From positions 1-64,000 of the forward strand of contig NZ_JACHFD010000010.1 of NCBI RefSeq assembly GCF_014201715.1: a stretch of DNA of 64,000 nt, read 5' to 3'. A program made the position numbers and the translations under genes. The stretch is from Haloferula luteola (GTDB lineage: Bacteria; Verrucomicrobiota; Verrucomicrobiia; Verrucomicrobiales; Akkermansiaceae). The notes under the pieces are model-generated. The model was not told the DNA's origin, ran no database searches, and saw nothing but the letters and a program-made list of their open reading frames with translations. Shown here in pieces: positions 36,301 through 45,046 of the stretch; position 1 is the first letter of the stretch, and the number at the start of each line of letters is the position of its first letter.

Positions 36301-36794
36301 CCTTCAGTACCCTTAACATCGATAAGGGTTTCGTGGTTCTGCGGCCCGATCATCCCTTTGATCCCATCCTTGATATCAAAGGTCACTCTTCGGTGCGCCC
36401 CTATGAAATCGACCTCTATGTCTATGGCCCGGTTTCCGATCCTCAAATTCAACCGACTTCCAACCCGCCCTTACCAGAGAGCGAAGTTTACACCCTCCTC
36501 GCATCCGGGACCACCACCAGCGGCATCGAAGACACCAACGCTGCCACCGCTCGGGCCGCCCAGCTGGTGATCGAAGAGTTCCGTCGAGGACGCCTCGGGC
36601 ACGTTCCCGGACTCGGCCCGCTTTTCAAAGTCCTCGATCGGGTCGATTTCCAGGTCGGAGAGCAAGATCCCTACACCAGCCGCAAGTACAATTCCGTGGC
36701 CTTCAAATTGGACAACCACTGGCTGCTCACCGCCGGCATCAGCGAACAAGGCAATACCCGATCCAAAATCACTTATCTTATCCGTTTCCGTTGA
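33342..36794 (+). CDS. tamB: TamB-like envelope translocation/lipid transport protein
   Basis: 1150 residues. A cytoplasmic basic N-terminus, one membrane anchor (LWMLFALLGGLLWF), then a very long repetitive beta-rich body typical of AsmA/TamB bridges, ending in the DUF490 region (TVGAPRPDGKITLREVS, YEIDLYVYGPVSDPQIQPTSNPPLPESEVYTLLASG, KYNSVAFKLDNHWLL). TamB-type proteins span the periplasm and act with a BamA-family barrel in outer-membrane protein insertion or phospholipid transport. The stop overlaps the TTG start of the barrel gene (TTGA), so the two are coupled. Gene order is B then A, the reverse of proteobacterial tamAB. Confidence 0.88.
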   Translation: MAESPREAPPKKLRRPVWKKKRLWMLFALLGGLLWFNGPGWRWIAQRASSHYLPALGLTGSLEFDGRLSSGQIGVRKVSLEGDALVQVAGLDQVELRYRWPAVIQGKVDGIMVEGLHVEVDLDKAPPQDESDDSPPADPAELLRSLHERLAPMNLQLAQLSVEIRRGSETLFSLAPSSLQHDPGSSDFRLGLGEMKITDRATVPAQTTELTWESDRLTLDQLELLRDVRIRDLAARFQLDQPPVFSTGIEIDQSRLDLETDLKTATAHLSDRAPLSLSETLKKADLTLPLAGEVTTFDLTIGGLEHGWSDPSIQITLGTQGVSYDDWSTRDLLLTGDLSQHHLEAKLNGTVLDSSARLALTAELDPDQSWTPLSALVDLRIDQLNAPLEVVRQRFELGSEDRPPPPDAELTAKGALRFEEGQIGQSSLVLDVTPRSAAPPLHLEGTWAPEAPLGFLLRIPSVEAKGTWDFETTQYQAQLTTNAWSPASLAPWCEPFGIPIPEGFENSLSWQGTGDLKESQHQGNLTLSALSVTWSPENDPLHITANATYDWPQAVEVSNLSATTGSQRIHTAANFSHHRLALTELQWHDGEDLLVNGKASLPVPGDPSDWKAILRSEEEAEIDLTTTELRLARLHPFLPETVRFTDASRGKVAIQLTGTPAEPILDATLWAADMQLDSVHQAPPVSADLHAVGRETTLKLEGQITTPQYPPAIIDAFTRWEPELWANDPETVRNAPLEATVRLDNLKLDLFSDFVPQARRLAGTVNLDAEVTGTVGEPKPTAELHLEGGTFETADPSVPRVSNGTMELTATPEKVTLETLSATVSGGSLNARGTLDLVDAKPGPLDVTLQAKSLPAIRDDSMIVRLNADLALRGPWESATLSGSLGVVDSLFHRDVEILPLGGPVRSVAEPELPSVDTGKPEDLTASIPAPFRDWKLDLRAGTTNPFLVRGNIAGGEAYLAAKITGTVGAPRPDGKITLREVSAKLPFSTLNIDKGFVVLRPDHPFDPILDIKGHSSVRPYEIDLYVYGPVSDPQIQPTSNPPLPESEVYTLLASGTTTSGIEDTNAATARAAQLVIEEFRRGRLGHVPGLGPLFKVLDRVDFQVGEQDPYTSRKYNSVAFKLDNHWLLTAGISEQGNTRSKITYLIRFR

Positions 36795-38779
36795 AGCCCT
36801 CTCTCCCCATCACCGCTGCCCTCCTCCTTCCCCTTTGCGCCATCGCGAAGGACACGGAAATTCGGGTCATCGGCGCCAAGAGCATTTCTGAAGGCGAACT
36901 GCTCAGCGCCCTCGCCGGTCGCCTCGACCACATTCGAAACAACCCGGCCACGCCTCCAAGAGCTGCCGACGCTGCCTTCCTGATCGAGCAGACGCTTCAC
37001 AACGCCGGCTTCAATCAGGCGACCCTCTACTGGAAGATCCTCAGCCCAGAGCTCATTCAAATCCGAATCGAAGAAGGTCCACGCGATCTGCTCGGGTCGA
37101 TCGAAGTCCTCGGCATCCCGAACAAGCACCTCTACGAAACCCTCGTCGATCTCTTCAAGCTCAGGCCCAGCCAACGCGCCACCGGCTTTTCCGACATCCC
37201 ACTTGAAGAAGGAGATGATGAAGAGGGCATGGCCCTGATGCAGCGCCAGATGCAAAGTCTCGGATTCTATCATTCGAAGATCTCCGTCGCCTCCCGCACC
37301 AACAATCCGGATACCGGAAAAGTCGACTTTGTCATCAAAATCGACTCCGGCCCCATGGCGGTCATCGCCCCTCCCCAACTGGAGGGTCAGATGGCCCCTG
37401 GAACGCGCGAAGCACTCACCAGCGTCACCGGTCAACCCGCCTCCACGGCCAATCTCAATTTGCTCCGTTCCAAGGTCGAACAAACCTATCAGAACGAAGG
37501 CTTCCTCCGCGCCGAAGTCCGCATGCGCCTCGATGCCTGGGACAATCAGGTTCGCCCCCAATTCACCGTCACGGAAGGCGAGCAGCTGATTCTCCACGAC
37601 ATCCGCATCGCGGGCACCGAGAAAACCAATCCCGAGCGCATCACCATTCGCCTCCAGGATCTCAAAGGGGTGCCCATCGACGGGAACCTCGCCCGCGATC
37701 GCATCAGCGACCTCGTTTCCACCGGAGCCTTCTCTTCCGTTCGCACCGATTTGGAAAATGTGGCCCCCGGACAGGTCGACGCCCTCATCACCATTGCCGA
37801 AGCCGACGCCCGCGGCATTTCGACCCATGTCGGCTTCGATTCCTACGAAGGAGCATTGGTCGGAGCGGGCTACTACGATCGCAACCTCTGGGGCCGAATC
37901 CTCAATCTCAGCTCTGGTTTCGAAGCTTCCCAACGATCGCTACTTGGCGAAGTCTCGATCTCCGATCCTTGGATTCGTGGCAGCGACCTCAGTGGCAAAG
38001 TTCGACTCTTCGCCAACACCCGGGACAACGAAGGATACGATGTGCTCCGCATGGGCCTCGAAGGGGGCGTGGTGTGGCCCATCACCGAGGCCTACGACCT
38101 CGAAGCCTCCATCGGTTGGAGCTACAACCACCTCACGGAGGACGGATTGTTCCCATCAGAACTCGGGGAAACCAGCTATCAGAATCCATTCATCCGCCTC
38201 AGCCAGAAACTCGACCACCGTGACAATCCCGTTCTTCCCACCAAAGGTTGGCACATCGAAACCCCTCTGGAACTCGGTGCCGCCATTGGCAACGAGAGTT
38301 CCTCCTACGCCAAGCTGGGAGTCGAGTCCTCCTACCACCACCCCATTGGCTCCGGGGGCCAGCTGTCGCTCGGATTTCGCAACCATCTGCTGATCCCTCT
38401 TTCCGGCGCCGATCGCCTCCCCATCGACCTTCGCCTCTTCAACGGTGGCGCGCGCAGCGTCCGCTCGTTTCGGGAACGTGAACTCGGTCCTTGGTCCTAC
38501 ACCGGCTATCCCGTCGGCGGTCAGGCATCATGGGTCGCCAACGTCGAATACAGCCAACTCATCGCAGGTCCCATGCGGGCCGTGGCCTTCGTCGATGCCG
38601 GTGGATTGACCCGAAAATGGGAAGACTTCGGCTTCGACGACCCAAAGATTGCCATCGGCCTCGGATTGAGGCTTGATCTTCCCATCGGTCCGGTGCGGTT
38701 TGAATACGGCCACAATCTAACACGCGACGGCCACGATCCATCTGGCACCTTCCACTTCGCGATCGGCACCGCATTCTGA
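36791..38779 (+). CDS. tamA: TamA/BamA-family outer-membrane barrel with POTRA domains
   Basis: 662 residues from a TTG start. A signal peptide (KPSLPITAALLLPLCAIA) precedes POTRA-like repeats to about residue 330 (RVIGAKSISEGELLSAL; LRAEVRMRLDAWDNQVRPQFTV...EGEQL; ADARGISTHVGFDSYE marks the transition), then a 16-strand-type Omp85 barrel with GARSVRSFRERELGP (the conserved L6-loop RGF/Y region in modified form) and GPVRFEYGHNL; it ends in Phe, as BAM substrates do. It is coupled to tamB by a 4-base overlap. It is probably the outer-membrane half of a Tam-like complex. Confidence 0.88.
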   Translation: MKPSLPITAALLLPLCAIAKDTEIRVIGAKSISEGELLSALAGRLDHIRNNPATPPRAADAAFLIEQTLHNAGFNQATLYWKILSPELIQIRIEEGPRDLLGSIEVLGIPNKHLYETLVDLFKLRPSQRATGFSDIPLEEGDDEEGMALMQRQMQSLGFYHSKISVASRTNNPDTGKVDFVIKIDSGPMAVIAPPQLEGQMAPGTREALTSVTGQPASTANLNLLRSKVEQTYQNEGFLRAEVRMRLDAWDNQVRPQFTVTEGEQLILHDIRIAGTEKTNPERITIRLQDLKGVPIDGNLARDRISDLVSTGAFSSVRTDLENVAPGQVDALITIAEADARGISTHVGFDSYEGALVGAGYYDRNLWGRILNLSSGFEASQRSLLGEVSISDPWIRGSDLSGKVRLFANTRDNEGYDVLRMGLEGGVVWPITEAYDLEASIGWSYNHLTEDGLFPSELGETSYQNPFIRLSQKLDHRDNPVLPTKGWHIETPLELGAAIGNESSSYAKLGVESSYHHPIGSGGQLSLGFRNHLLIPLSGADRLPIDLRLFNGGARSVRSFRERELGPWSYTGYPVGGQASWVANVEYSQLIAGPMRAVAFVDAGGLTRKWEDFGFDDPKIAIGLGLRLDLPIGPVRFEYGHNLTRDGHDPSGTFHFAIGTAF

Positions 38780-38790
38780 GCCCCTCTCCC

Positions 38791-39447
38791 ATGAGCTCGA
38801 TCATCCCCTCCTGCGAATCGGCAGTCTCCACCATTCCTGAATGGCACAAAGCTTCCGTTAGAGGCCATGAAGAATTCATCGCCTCCCACGGCTGGTCTCC
38901 AGGAGCTCTCAATCTTGCTCAGGGAATCGCCTCTCAGGTCCACTCACCTCTCGTCCATGCCGATGTCAGTCGGTTGCTCATTGACCTTTCCCGGCACCCC
39001 GACAGCGAGGATCGATGGAGCGAGGTCAGTCGGCAGCTCACCGAGGATCAACGGCGCAAACTCGACGAACGCCAAAAGTCCACCTATCTGGAAACACTTC
39101 ACTCGCGGATTCGCATCCCCATGATGCGCCGAGAAACCACCATCCACCTCGCCATCGATACGGCTCCACTGGCCGAGGCTGCCGTGGAATTATCCTGCGA
39201 CGGCCGGCGAACCGATGAACTCGCCTGGCTCGATCGCTGGGCAGCCGGATTACGAAATCTCCTTCCCGAAGGCACCGTGCGCACCGGGACAACCGGTTCC
39301 CACGACCTCCAGAGCTTCCTCCGTGATCGTCATCCAGGGCTTCTTTCCATCCGGGTCACCGCTGCGGTGGGATCATTCCTCGAGGGCCGCCCCGTCAAAT
39401 GGACAGACCTCCGCAAGGCCATCCTTTCGTCGCTCCCGCGGGACTGA
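38791..39447 (+). CDS. N-formylglutamate amidohydrolase-like protein
   Basis: 218 residues, similar to the short predicted N-formylglutamate amidohydrolase family: VHADVSRLLIDLSRHPD near residues 56-72 is the family's signature, followed by helical TYLETLHSRIR and HLAIDT. The family hydrolyses N-formyl amino acids, for example in histidine degradation; no hut gene is near, so the substrate is unknown. It begins 11 bases after tamA and may be cotranscribed by chance of location. Confidence 0.7.
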   Translation: MSSIIPSCESAVSTIPEWHKASVRGHEEFIASHGWSPGALNLAQGIASQVHSPLVHADVSRLLIDLSRHPDSEDRWSEVSRQLTEDQRRKLDERQKSTYLETLHSRIRIPMMRRETTIHLAIDTAPLAEAAVELSCDGRRTDELAWLDRWAAGLRNLLPEGTVRTGTTGSHDLQSFLRDRHPGLLSIRVTAAVGSFLEGRPVKWTDLRKAILSSLPRD

Positions 39448-39460
39448 AAAAGTCACGCCC

Positions 39461-40045
39461 TCAACGCCCCATCATCCCGCGAGTGTCCTCCACCGAATAG
39501 CCGCGGACCTCGGGTTGCTTCCACACTTCCCGCCGCACATCCGTCTCCGCGTCGGAAGTTCTCGAAATCTCCGACCGGCCCGATTCGCGGGCGTCACCCG
39601 TCCGATAGGTTCCGGTATTGTAAGCTTGGCCATCGGCACCCGACACCATGGCACCTTCGCGCGCGCCCTGGCTGCCTTCTCTGGCCGCTGTGAGGAAACG
39701 ACTTCCGTCCGTATCTCCTCCGTAAACCTTCTTCGCGTATTCCTTGGTCCCCCAAAAGGACTTCTTGGAATAATCCTTCGCCGAAATCTCCTTCTTGCTC
39801 AACTCATTATTGAACATCGAGTTGGTTTGAAAACCCTCACTGGCTTCCTTCCTCTGCCCACTGGAAGAGTACATCGGGTTCGAGGCCAAAAACTTGTCGA
39901 ATCCCTTCTTTGTGGGTGCCGCCGCGGCCGCCGATTCCGCCGCTCCGCCACTGGCAGAAGCTCCGCTATTTGAGGGATCACCCGCACATGAAGCCAGCCA
40001 CCCCACGAGGGAAACCATCAACACACCGCGGATGCACTTCGTCAT
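39461..40045 (-). CDS. Putative lipoprotein, disordered
   Basis: 194 residues from the ATG giving MTKCIRGVLMVSLVGWLASC; the lipobox LASC places the lipidated Cys at residue 20. An Ala/Ser/Gly linker is followed by a polar, Gly/Ser/Lys/Glu-rich region with no family I know (KKGFDKFLASNPMYSSSGQR, SKKSFWGTKEYAKKVYGG). It is convergent with the amidohydrolase-like gene and divergent from tyrS. It is likely an outer- or inner-membrane-anchored protein of unknown role. Confidence 0.7.
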   Translation of the reverse strand: MTKCIRGVLMVSLVGWLASCAGDPSNSGASASGGAAESAAAAAPTKKGFDKFLASNPMYSSSGQRKEASEGFQTNSMFNNELSKKEISAKDYSKKSFWGTKEYAKKVYGGDTDGSRFLTAAREGSQGAREGAMVSGADGQAYNTGTYRTGDARESGRSEISRTSDAETDVRREVWKQPEVRGYSVEDTRGMMGR

Positions 40046-40169
40046 GGACGCGGAAGCTGGCAAATCTGCGCGGCTTCCGCAACCCGTGATTTGCCCACCC
40101 CAGGAGCCCCCTTCGCGACTCGTGACCTCGCCGCTTGTCATGTCAGCCCGGCTAACCTAGACCCAGCCC

Positions 40170-41354
40170 GTGACCCCTGAAGATCAACTCGCTCTCCTCA
40201 CCGCTGGCACCGCCAAGGTCCTCTCGGAAAAGGAACTGCTCGAAAAGCTCCGCCTGGGCAGACCGCTTCGCATCAAGCTGGGCGTCGATCCCACGGCTCC
40301 TGACATTCACTTCGGTCACACCGTCGCGCTCGAAAAACTCCGCCAATTCCAAAAACTCGGTCACCAAGCCGTCCTCCTCATTGGGGATTTTACCGCGACC
40401 ATTGGCGACCCCTCCGGTCGCTCCGCCACGCGCCCACCTTTGACCCGTGATGAGGTCCTTGAGAACGCCAAAACTTACACCGAGCAGGCGTTCAAGATCC
40501 TCGACCGAGATCAAACCGAAATCGTTTTCAACGGTGACTGGTTCCGCAAAATGACCTATGAGGATGTTTTGCGTCTCAATAGCCGGGTCACCCTCAGCCA
40601 GATGTTGCAGCGTGAGGATTTCCGCAATCGTCTCGACAACGCTCAGGAGGTTCGACTTCACGAAATCCAGTATCCCGTCATGCAAGGCTGGGACTCTGTC
40701 GAGATCCGTTCGGACGTCGAAATCGGCGGCACGGACCAGCTCTTCAACATCCTGGTTGGCCGCGACCTCCAAAAAGAAGAAGGCCAGCCCCAACAAGTCG
40801 TCATGCTGGTTCCTCTTCTCGAGGGCCTCGATGGCGTCAAAAAAATGTCGAAGTCCTACGGCAACTACATCGGTGTCAACGACGAGCCACAGGAGATGTT
40901 CGGCAAGCTCATGAGCGTCTCCGACGAGCTCATGGCCCGCTACTACTTGTTGCTGCTCGGGGAGTCGCTTGACCCATCGCTGCACCCCATGGATGCCAAG
41001 AAGAGCCTCGCGGAAAAGCTCACCTCCCGCTACCATGGCGACGAGGCGGGCCAAGCCGCGCGATCCGATTGGGAGACCCGCTTCTCGAAAAAAGATCTCG
41101 CTGCTTCCGAGCTTCCGGAACTGCCCCACCCGGGTGAAACGACGGTACTGGCTCTCGCTGCCCTCGCCTTCCAATCGGCTTTCGGCATCAGCAAATCCAA
41201 TGGTGAGCTGAAAAAGCAATTCATCACCACCGGTTCGATTCAACTCAACGGCGAAAAACTCACGGACCCCAATGCCTCGGTCACGCCGGCTGCGGGCGAT
41301 GTGCTGAAACTCTCCAAAAAACACGCCGTCCGCATCCTCGGCCCCGACGCCTAA
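40170..41354 (+). CDS. tyrS: Tyrosyl-tRNA synthetase
   Basis: 394 residues from a GTG start. A class I synthetase: HIGH-like HFGH at 47-50, IGDFTATIGDPSGR, KMSKS at 225-229 and a C-terminal S4 RNA-binding domain (SNGELKKQFITTGSIQLNGEKL). The length and the GDFTATIGDP signature fit the second bacterial TyrRS subtype. A glutaredoxin gene follows 15 bases later. Confidence 0.96.
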   Translation: MTPEDQLALLTAGTAKVLSEKELLEKLRLGRPLRIKLGVDPTAPDIHFGHTVALEKLRQFQKLGHQAVLLIGDFTATIGDPSGRSATRPPLTRDEVLENAKTYTEQAFKILDRDQTEIVFNGDWFRKMTYEDVLRLNSRVTLSQMLQREDFRNRLDNAQEVRLHEIQYPVMQGWDSVEIRSDVEIGGTDQLFNILVGRDLQKEEGQPQQVVMLVPLLEGLDGVKKMSKSYGNYIGVNDEPQEMFGKLMSVSDELMARYYLLLLGESLDPSLHPMDAKKSLAEKLTSRYHGDEAGQAARSDWETRFSKKDLAASELPELPHPGETTVLALAALAFQSAFGISKSNGELKKQFITTGSIQLNGEKLTDPNASVTPAAGDVLKLSKKHAVRILGPDA

Positions 41355-41369
41355 ATTCCGCTCACTCCT

Positions 41370-41615
41370 ATGCGCCCGCTTCTCTACATCAAGTCCGGTT
41401 GCCCTTGGTGCATCGACGCCGAAGCCTACCTGCGCCGCGAAGGAATCGAATACGATGTGGTCGATGTCCTTCGTGACCGGGAAGCCATGGCGGCCATGAA
41501 AGAAATCTCCGGACAAACCAAAGCCCCCACCCTCGACTGGGACGGCGAGGTGCTGGCCGATTTCGGGGTCGATGAACTGATTCCCTTTCTTGAGAAGATA
41601 CGTCGGGCCTCGTAG
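41370..41615 (+). CDS. Glutaredoxin
   Basis: 81 residues, a complete small glutaredoxin. The active site CPWC (Cys11, Cys14) lies in YIKSGCPWCIDAEAYL; KAPTLDWDG is the cis-Pro segment and ADFGVDEL the glutathione-contact part. It would reduce disulfides or mixed glutathione disulfides in the cytoplasm. It lies 15 bases after tyrS and is probably cotranscribed. Confidence 0.9.
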   Translation: MRPLLYIKSGCPWCIDAEAYLRREGIEYDVVDVLRDREAMAAMKEISGQTKAPTLDWDGEVLADFGVDELIPFLEKIRRAS

Positions 41616-41669
41616 TCGCCCTCGATTTCACTCGACTGCTACGAATGGCCCTTCAAAAATCGAACGCGA

Positions 41670-42089
41670 TCAGTCTTTTGCATCCTCCGCAGCGCCCTCA
41701 AGTTTTTCGCCCATTCGCTGTAGGAATTGTCCCGTCTTCTCCGCCGCCGTGCGCACCCCTTGCCCGGTCTTCTCGATCGCGGTGTTCACGCCCTCCTCAG
41801 TCTTTTCGCCCGCGGTTTGGAGCCCTTGACCCGTCGCCTCAATCGCCCGGTCGAGCCGATCGCCAGGCGTAGGGCGACTTTCAACCGTTTCCTCGAGTTC
41901 CTCCCCCGTTTCCTCCACCACCTCTGGAGTCTCGACCACCATCTCCCCATCCGTGTCGGACACTTCCACCATCATGGACGCCTCCCCGACATCTTCTTCG
42001 ACCACGACAGTGGCTTTAGGAACCTCGTGCTTCTCACAGGAGGCCACCATCCAACCAAGGACCAACGGAGCAAAAAGGATCGTTTTCAT
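41670..42089 (-). CDS. Lipoprotein with amphipathic helical repeats
   Basis: 139 residues from ATG 42089. The signal MKTILFAPLVLGWMVASC has lipobox VASC (Cys18). A very acidic Val/Glu segment follows, then 60 residues of near-regular helical repeats (TGQGLQTAGEKTEEGVNTAI, EKTGQGVRTAAEKTGQFLQR), like apolipoprotein or LEA proteins. The role is unknown; it may bind membranes or stabilise the envelope. The right-edge gene at 63643 has a similar plan. Confidence 0.72.
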   Translation of the reverse strand: MKTILFAPLVLGWMVASCEKHEVPKATVVVEEDVGEASMMVEVSDTDGEMVVETPEVVEETGEELEETVESRPTPGDRLDRAIEATGQGLQTAGEKTEEGVNTAIEKTGQGVRTAAEKTGQFLQRMGEKLEGAAEDAKD

Positions 42090-42137
42090 GCTTCTGAAAA
42101 ATGACTCCACTTCGGCTGCTGCGCCACGCAAAAGCGA

Positions 42138-42587
42138 TCAATTCGCACTTTCCTCGGGAGGCCCGTAGAACTGCAGCAACACCTCGGCCCATCGATCCAA
42201 ATTCTGGCGATTCGCCGTTTCGAGAAAATCGCGCATCTGCTCGGCAAATTCCTCATTTTCGAACTCCGCCTCCCATGTGATCTCCGTTCCCCCCGGCACT
42301 GATTCCAACGAAAGCGTCAGCTCAAAAATCGGCAATACCGTGTGCCGGAGTCGCACGCGGGAAGGCTCTTCGATCTCCAAAAACTTCGATTCGTTGGGAT
42401 AGTCCCGCCCATCTGGACCGTGCATCGTGAAGACCCACAACCCTCCCGGTCGAAATTCAAAAACATCGAAGGTATTGGTAAAACCCTCCGGTCCCCACCA
42501 GGCAGCAAGGAGTTCCGGTCGGCGAATCGACTCAAATACCTCTTCGGGTGGATACGGAAACGTCCGGGATTGATTGAATAGTGACAT
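42138..42587 (-). CDS. SRPBCC/AHSA1-domain protein
   Basis: 149 residues covering one Bet v1-like domain: FPYPPEEVFESIRRPELLAAWWGPEGFTNTF at the start is the AHSA1 signature, then FRPGGLWVFTMHGPDGRDY and the long C-terminal helix. Members bind hydrophobic ligands or act as Hsp90 co-chaperone-like proteins; the ligand is unknown. It lies 48 bases upstream of the lipoprotein gene and could share its transcript. Confidence 0.85.
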   Translation of the reverse strand: MSLFNQSRTFPYPPEEVFESIRRPELLAAWWGPEGFTNTFDVFEFRPGGLWVFTMHGPDGRDYPNESKFLEIEEPSRVRLRHTVLPIFELTLSLESVPGGTEITWEAEFENEEFAEQMRDFLETANRQNLDRWAEVLLQFYGPPEESAN

Positions 42588-42775
42588 CTCGGTGAAAGAA
42601 AACGGCGAGGCTCGTTCGACCGACCTTGGTTCCAGAAACTCACGGTTGACCGATCTCTAGAGGATCCCGGTTGCCACGGCAAGATCCCCAAGTTCCCAGC
42701 TGTGCGCGCGATTCAGTTATTCACACTTACCCTCATTGACCGGCCGGACTCTTCCATCGCAATCTCGGCACCCCG

Positions 42776-44203
42776 ATGGCCACCGACACCAGCGCACCCG
42801 CCCTTCAGAAAGCTCCCCGGTCCGAATCTCATGACGACGCTTCGCGGTCCCTCCCGCACGCCTTGGGGCCGGAAAAGAGCATTCTTTCCTCCATGCTCAA
42901 GGACCCCGAGCAGTGGATCGGCCGCGCCAAGGAAGAAGGCCTCACGCGGAGCCACTTTTACCTTCCGGGACACGGCCTGCTCTACGAAATCCTCAGTGAG
43001 CTCAACGACAAAGGCACCGAGGTGGAACTCGTGTCCCTTTTCCAACTCCTGCACGACCGGGGCATTCTCGACCACGTGGGCGGGGCACAAGCCATCACGG
43101 ACATCTACACCTATGCTCCGAACGCCGCTCACTTCATGACCCACCTGACGATCGTGAAGGACAAATATGTCCTTCGTTCGATCATCAGCACCTGCACCGA
43201 ATCGATCTCCGAAGCCTACGACAATCCCGAAGACACCAACCAACTGTTGGATCGAGTCGAACAAGAGGTGCTCGCCATTCGACAGGGCCGTGAATCGACT
43301 CGCGGCTTCTCCATCAAGGAGTCAGTTCTCGAAGTCTTCACCAAGTTTCAGGAGATCCTCGCAGGTGAAATGGAGGTCCAAGGCGTCGCCACTGGCTACA
43401 GCGACCTCGATCGCATGACCAAGGGCCTGAAACCGGGGGAAATGTTCGTCGTCGCGGCCCGACCTTCAATGGGTAAGACCTCGTTGATGATGAACATCGT
43501 CGAGCATATCTGCGTCGATCAGAGCGTGCCCACGATGGTGTTCTCTTGCGAAATGACCGCCTTCCAGATCGTACAACGTCTGGTTTTTTCCCGCGCCCGG
43601 CTGTCCATGAGCAAACTCGGCAAAGGCTTCAAGCCCACCAAGGATCAAATCGGAAAGCTCAAGCGTGCCATCAAGGAAATCGGTGAATCCAAGCTTTGGG
43701 TGGATGACACGGCCGGCATTCCAATTGATACCCTACGAGCCAAGGCTCGTCGCAGAAAGCGGGAGGACGGCGTGGGCCTCATCGCGATCGACTACCTTCA
43801 GCTTCTGAAATCCAATAGCCGCCAGGCCGCCAACTCCCGTGAACGGGAAATCGGTGAAATCTCTGCGGGGATCAAAGCCCTCGCCAAAGAACTCGAAGTG
43901 CCCATTGTCGTTCTCGCTCAGCTGAACCGGGGCCCGGAAGGCCGAACCGGTTCGTCCCTCGGTGTTCCACGGATGTCCGACCTTCGAGAGTCCGGGACGA
44001 TCGAACAAGACGCCGACATGATCGGACTTCTTTATCGGACCGCCTATTACGCTGAAACCGAAGAAGACAAGGAAGCCGAAGCTGGCAAAGCCGAATTGGT
44101 GCTCGCCAAAAACCGGAACGGTGAAACCGGTCACGTGCCTCTCACCTTCATGGCAGAGTGGATGCGGTTCGAGACCCGAGCCCGCGATGAGGAACCCCAA
44201 TAA
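42776..44203 (+). CDS. dnaB: Replicative DNA helicase
   Basis: 475 residues. An N-terminal DnaB domain (PHALGPEKSILSSMLKDPEQW, res. 27-130) precedes the RecA-like C-terminal helicase: Walker A ARPSMGKTS (228-236), FSCEMT, Walker B LIAIDYLQLLK, LAQLNRGPE and LRESGTIEQDADMI. It unwinds DNA at the replication fork as a hexamer. No intein is seen. The gene is monocistronic and convergent with the SDR gene. Confidence 0.97.
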   Translation: MATDTSAPALQKAPRSESHDDASRSLPHALGPEKSILSSMLKDPEQWIGRAKEEGLTRSHFYLPGHGLLYEILSELNDKGTEVELVSLFQLLHDRGILDHVGGAQAITDIYTYAPNAAHFMTHLTIVKDKYVLRSIISTCTESISEAYDNPEDTNQLLDRVEQEVLAIRQGRESTRGFSIKESVLEVFTKFQEILAGEMEVQGVATGYSDLDRMTKGLKPGEMFVVAARPSMGKTSLMMNIVEHICVDQSVPTMVFSCEMTAFQIVQRLVFSRARLSMSKLGKGFKPTKDQIGKLKRAIKEIGESKLWVDDTAGIPIDTLRAKARRRKREDGVGLIAIDYLQLLKSNSRQAANSREREIGEISAGIKALAKELEVPIVVLAQLNRGPEGRTGSSLGVPRMSDLRESGTIEQDADMIGLLYRTAYYAETEEDKEAEAGKAELVLAKNRNGETGHVPLTFMAEWMRFETRARDEEPQ

Positions 44204-44242
44204 GAAGCTCCCGCTTGATCGCCAGCTGACCTCGTCCGTGGA

Positions 44243-45046
44243 TCAACGCCGCGGACGAGTCGACATCGCCAGCCGAACCAGCGCCAACGGCAATGCACCG
44301 AGAATCACCGCCGCTGCAGCGATTTTCCATCCGGGAAAGACCTTCGGCCGATTGATTTCAACGCCCGCCAAGGCCTCTGAGACTACCTGCCGGGCCTCCA
44401 CGTACGACCACTCTCGTAGTGGGTGTTCTTTTCCTGCCGCACCTCGACGGGCCACGTGACCAAACTCGGTGTGAACCGGCCCTGGGCAGACCGCCGTCAC
44501 GTGCACGCCGTGCTCTTGCAGTTCGATCCGCAAGGCCTCTGAAAAGCTGGAGACGTAAGCCTTGGTCGCGGCGTAAACCGCGAAGTCAGGGATCGGCAAC
44601 ACGCTCGCCAGCGAGCTGACTTGGAGAATGTGGCCACCTCCCCTTTCGATCATCAAGGGTGCCAGTGCGTGAGCCATCGCCGTCAGAGCCTCGACATTGA
44701 CGCGGATCATCGCTTCCAGCTTGTCCCAACTCGCCGAGGCAAACTCCCCGTAGTCTCCCATGCCGGCGTTGTTGACCAACAGGTCGGGTACAGCGCCCGT
44801 TTGCAGACAAGCTTCCAAAATGCGCTGCCGATCGACGGCCTCGGCCACATCGGCGGCTACCGTGACCACTTTCACATGAGGATGGTCGGCTTCCAACTCG
44901 GCGGCGAGGACCTCCAATCGATCAGCTCGACGAGCCGTCAGCACCAAAAAATGGCATCGCCCGGCGAGTTGCCGGGCGAATTCGGCACCGAGACCGGAAG
45001 AAGCTCCGGTCACCAGCGCACATGCGTAGAAGGACGTCGGAGGCAT
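44243..45046 (-). CDS. Short-chain dehydrogenase/reductase
   Basis: 267 residues. A classical SDR: the cofactor loop TGASSGLG near residue 14, ADVA, NNAG, catalytic Ser (QVSSLASVL) and YAATK, then CPGPVHTEF. The favoured substrate is unknown. The C-terminus adds a hydrophobic stretch (KIAAAAVILGALPLALVRLA) that may anchor it to a membrane, as in some lipid-modifying SDRs. Its ATG overlaps the stop of the upstream DUF6941-like gene by one base (TGATG). Confidence 0.88.
   Translation of the reverse strand: MPPTSFYACALVTGASSGLGAEFARQLAGRCHFLVLTARRADRLEVLAAELEADHPHVKVVTVAADVAEAVDRQRILEACLQTGAVPDLLVNNAGMGDYGEFASASWDKLEAMIRVNVEALTAMAHALAPLMIERGGGHILQVSSLASVLPIPDFAVYAATKAYVSSFSEALRIELQEHGVHVTAVCPGPVHTEFGHVARRGAAGKEHPLREWSYVEARQVVSEALAGVEINRPKVFPGWKIAAAAVILGALPLALVRLAMSTRPRR

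Noticed and set aside
36773-37933. 386-residue minus-strand frame over tamA
   Set aside because: Antisense shadow; the plus strand gives a signal peptide, POTRA repeats and a barrel.
40152-41516. 454-residue minus-strand frame over tyrS
   Set aside because: Antisense shadow of an intact tyrosyl-tRNA synthetase gene.
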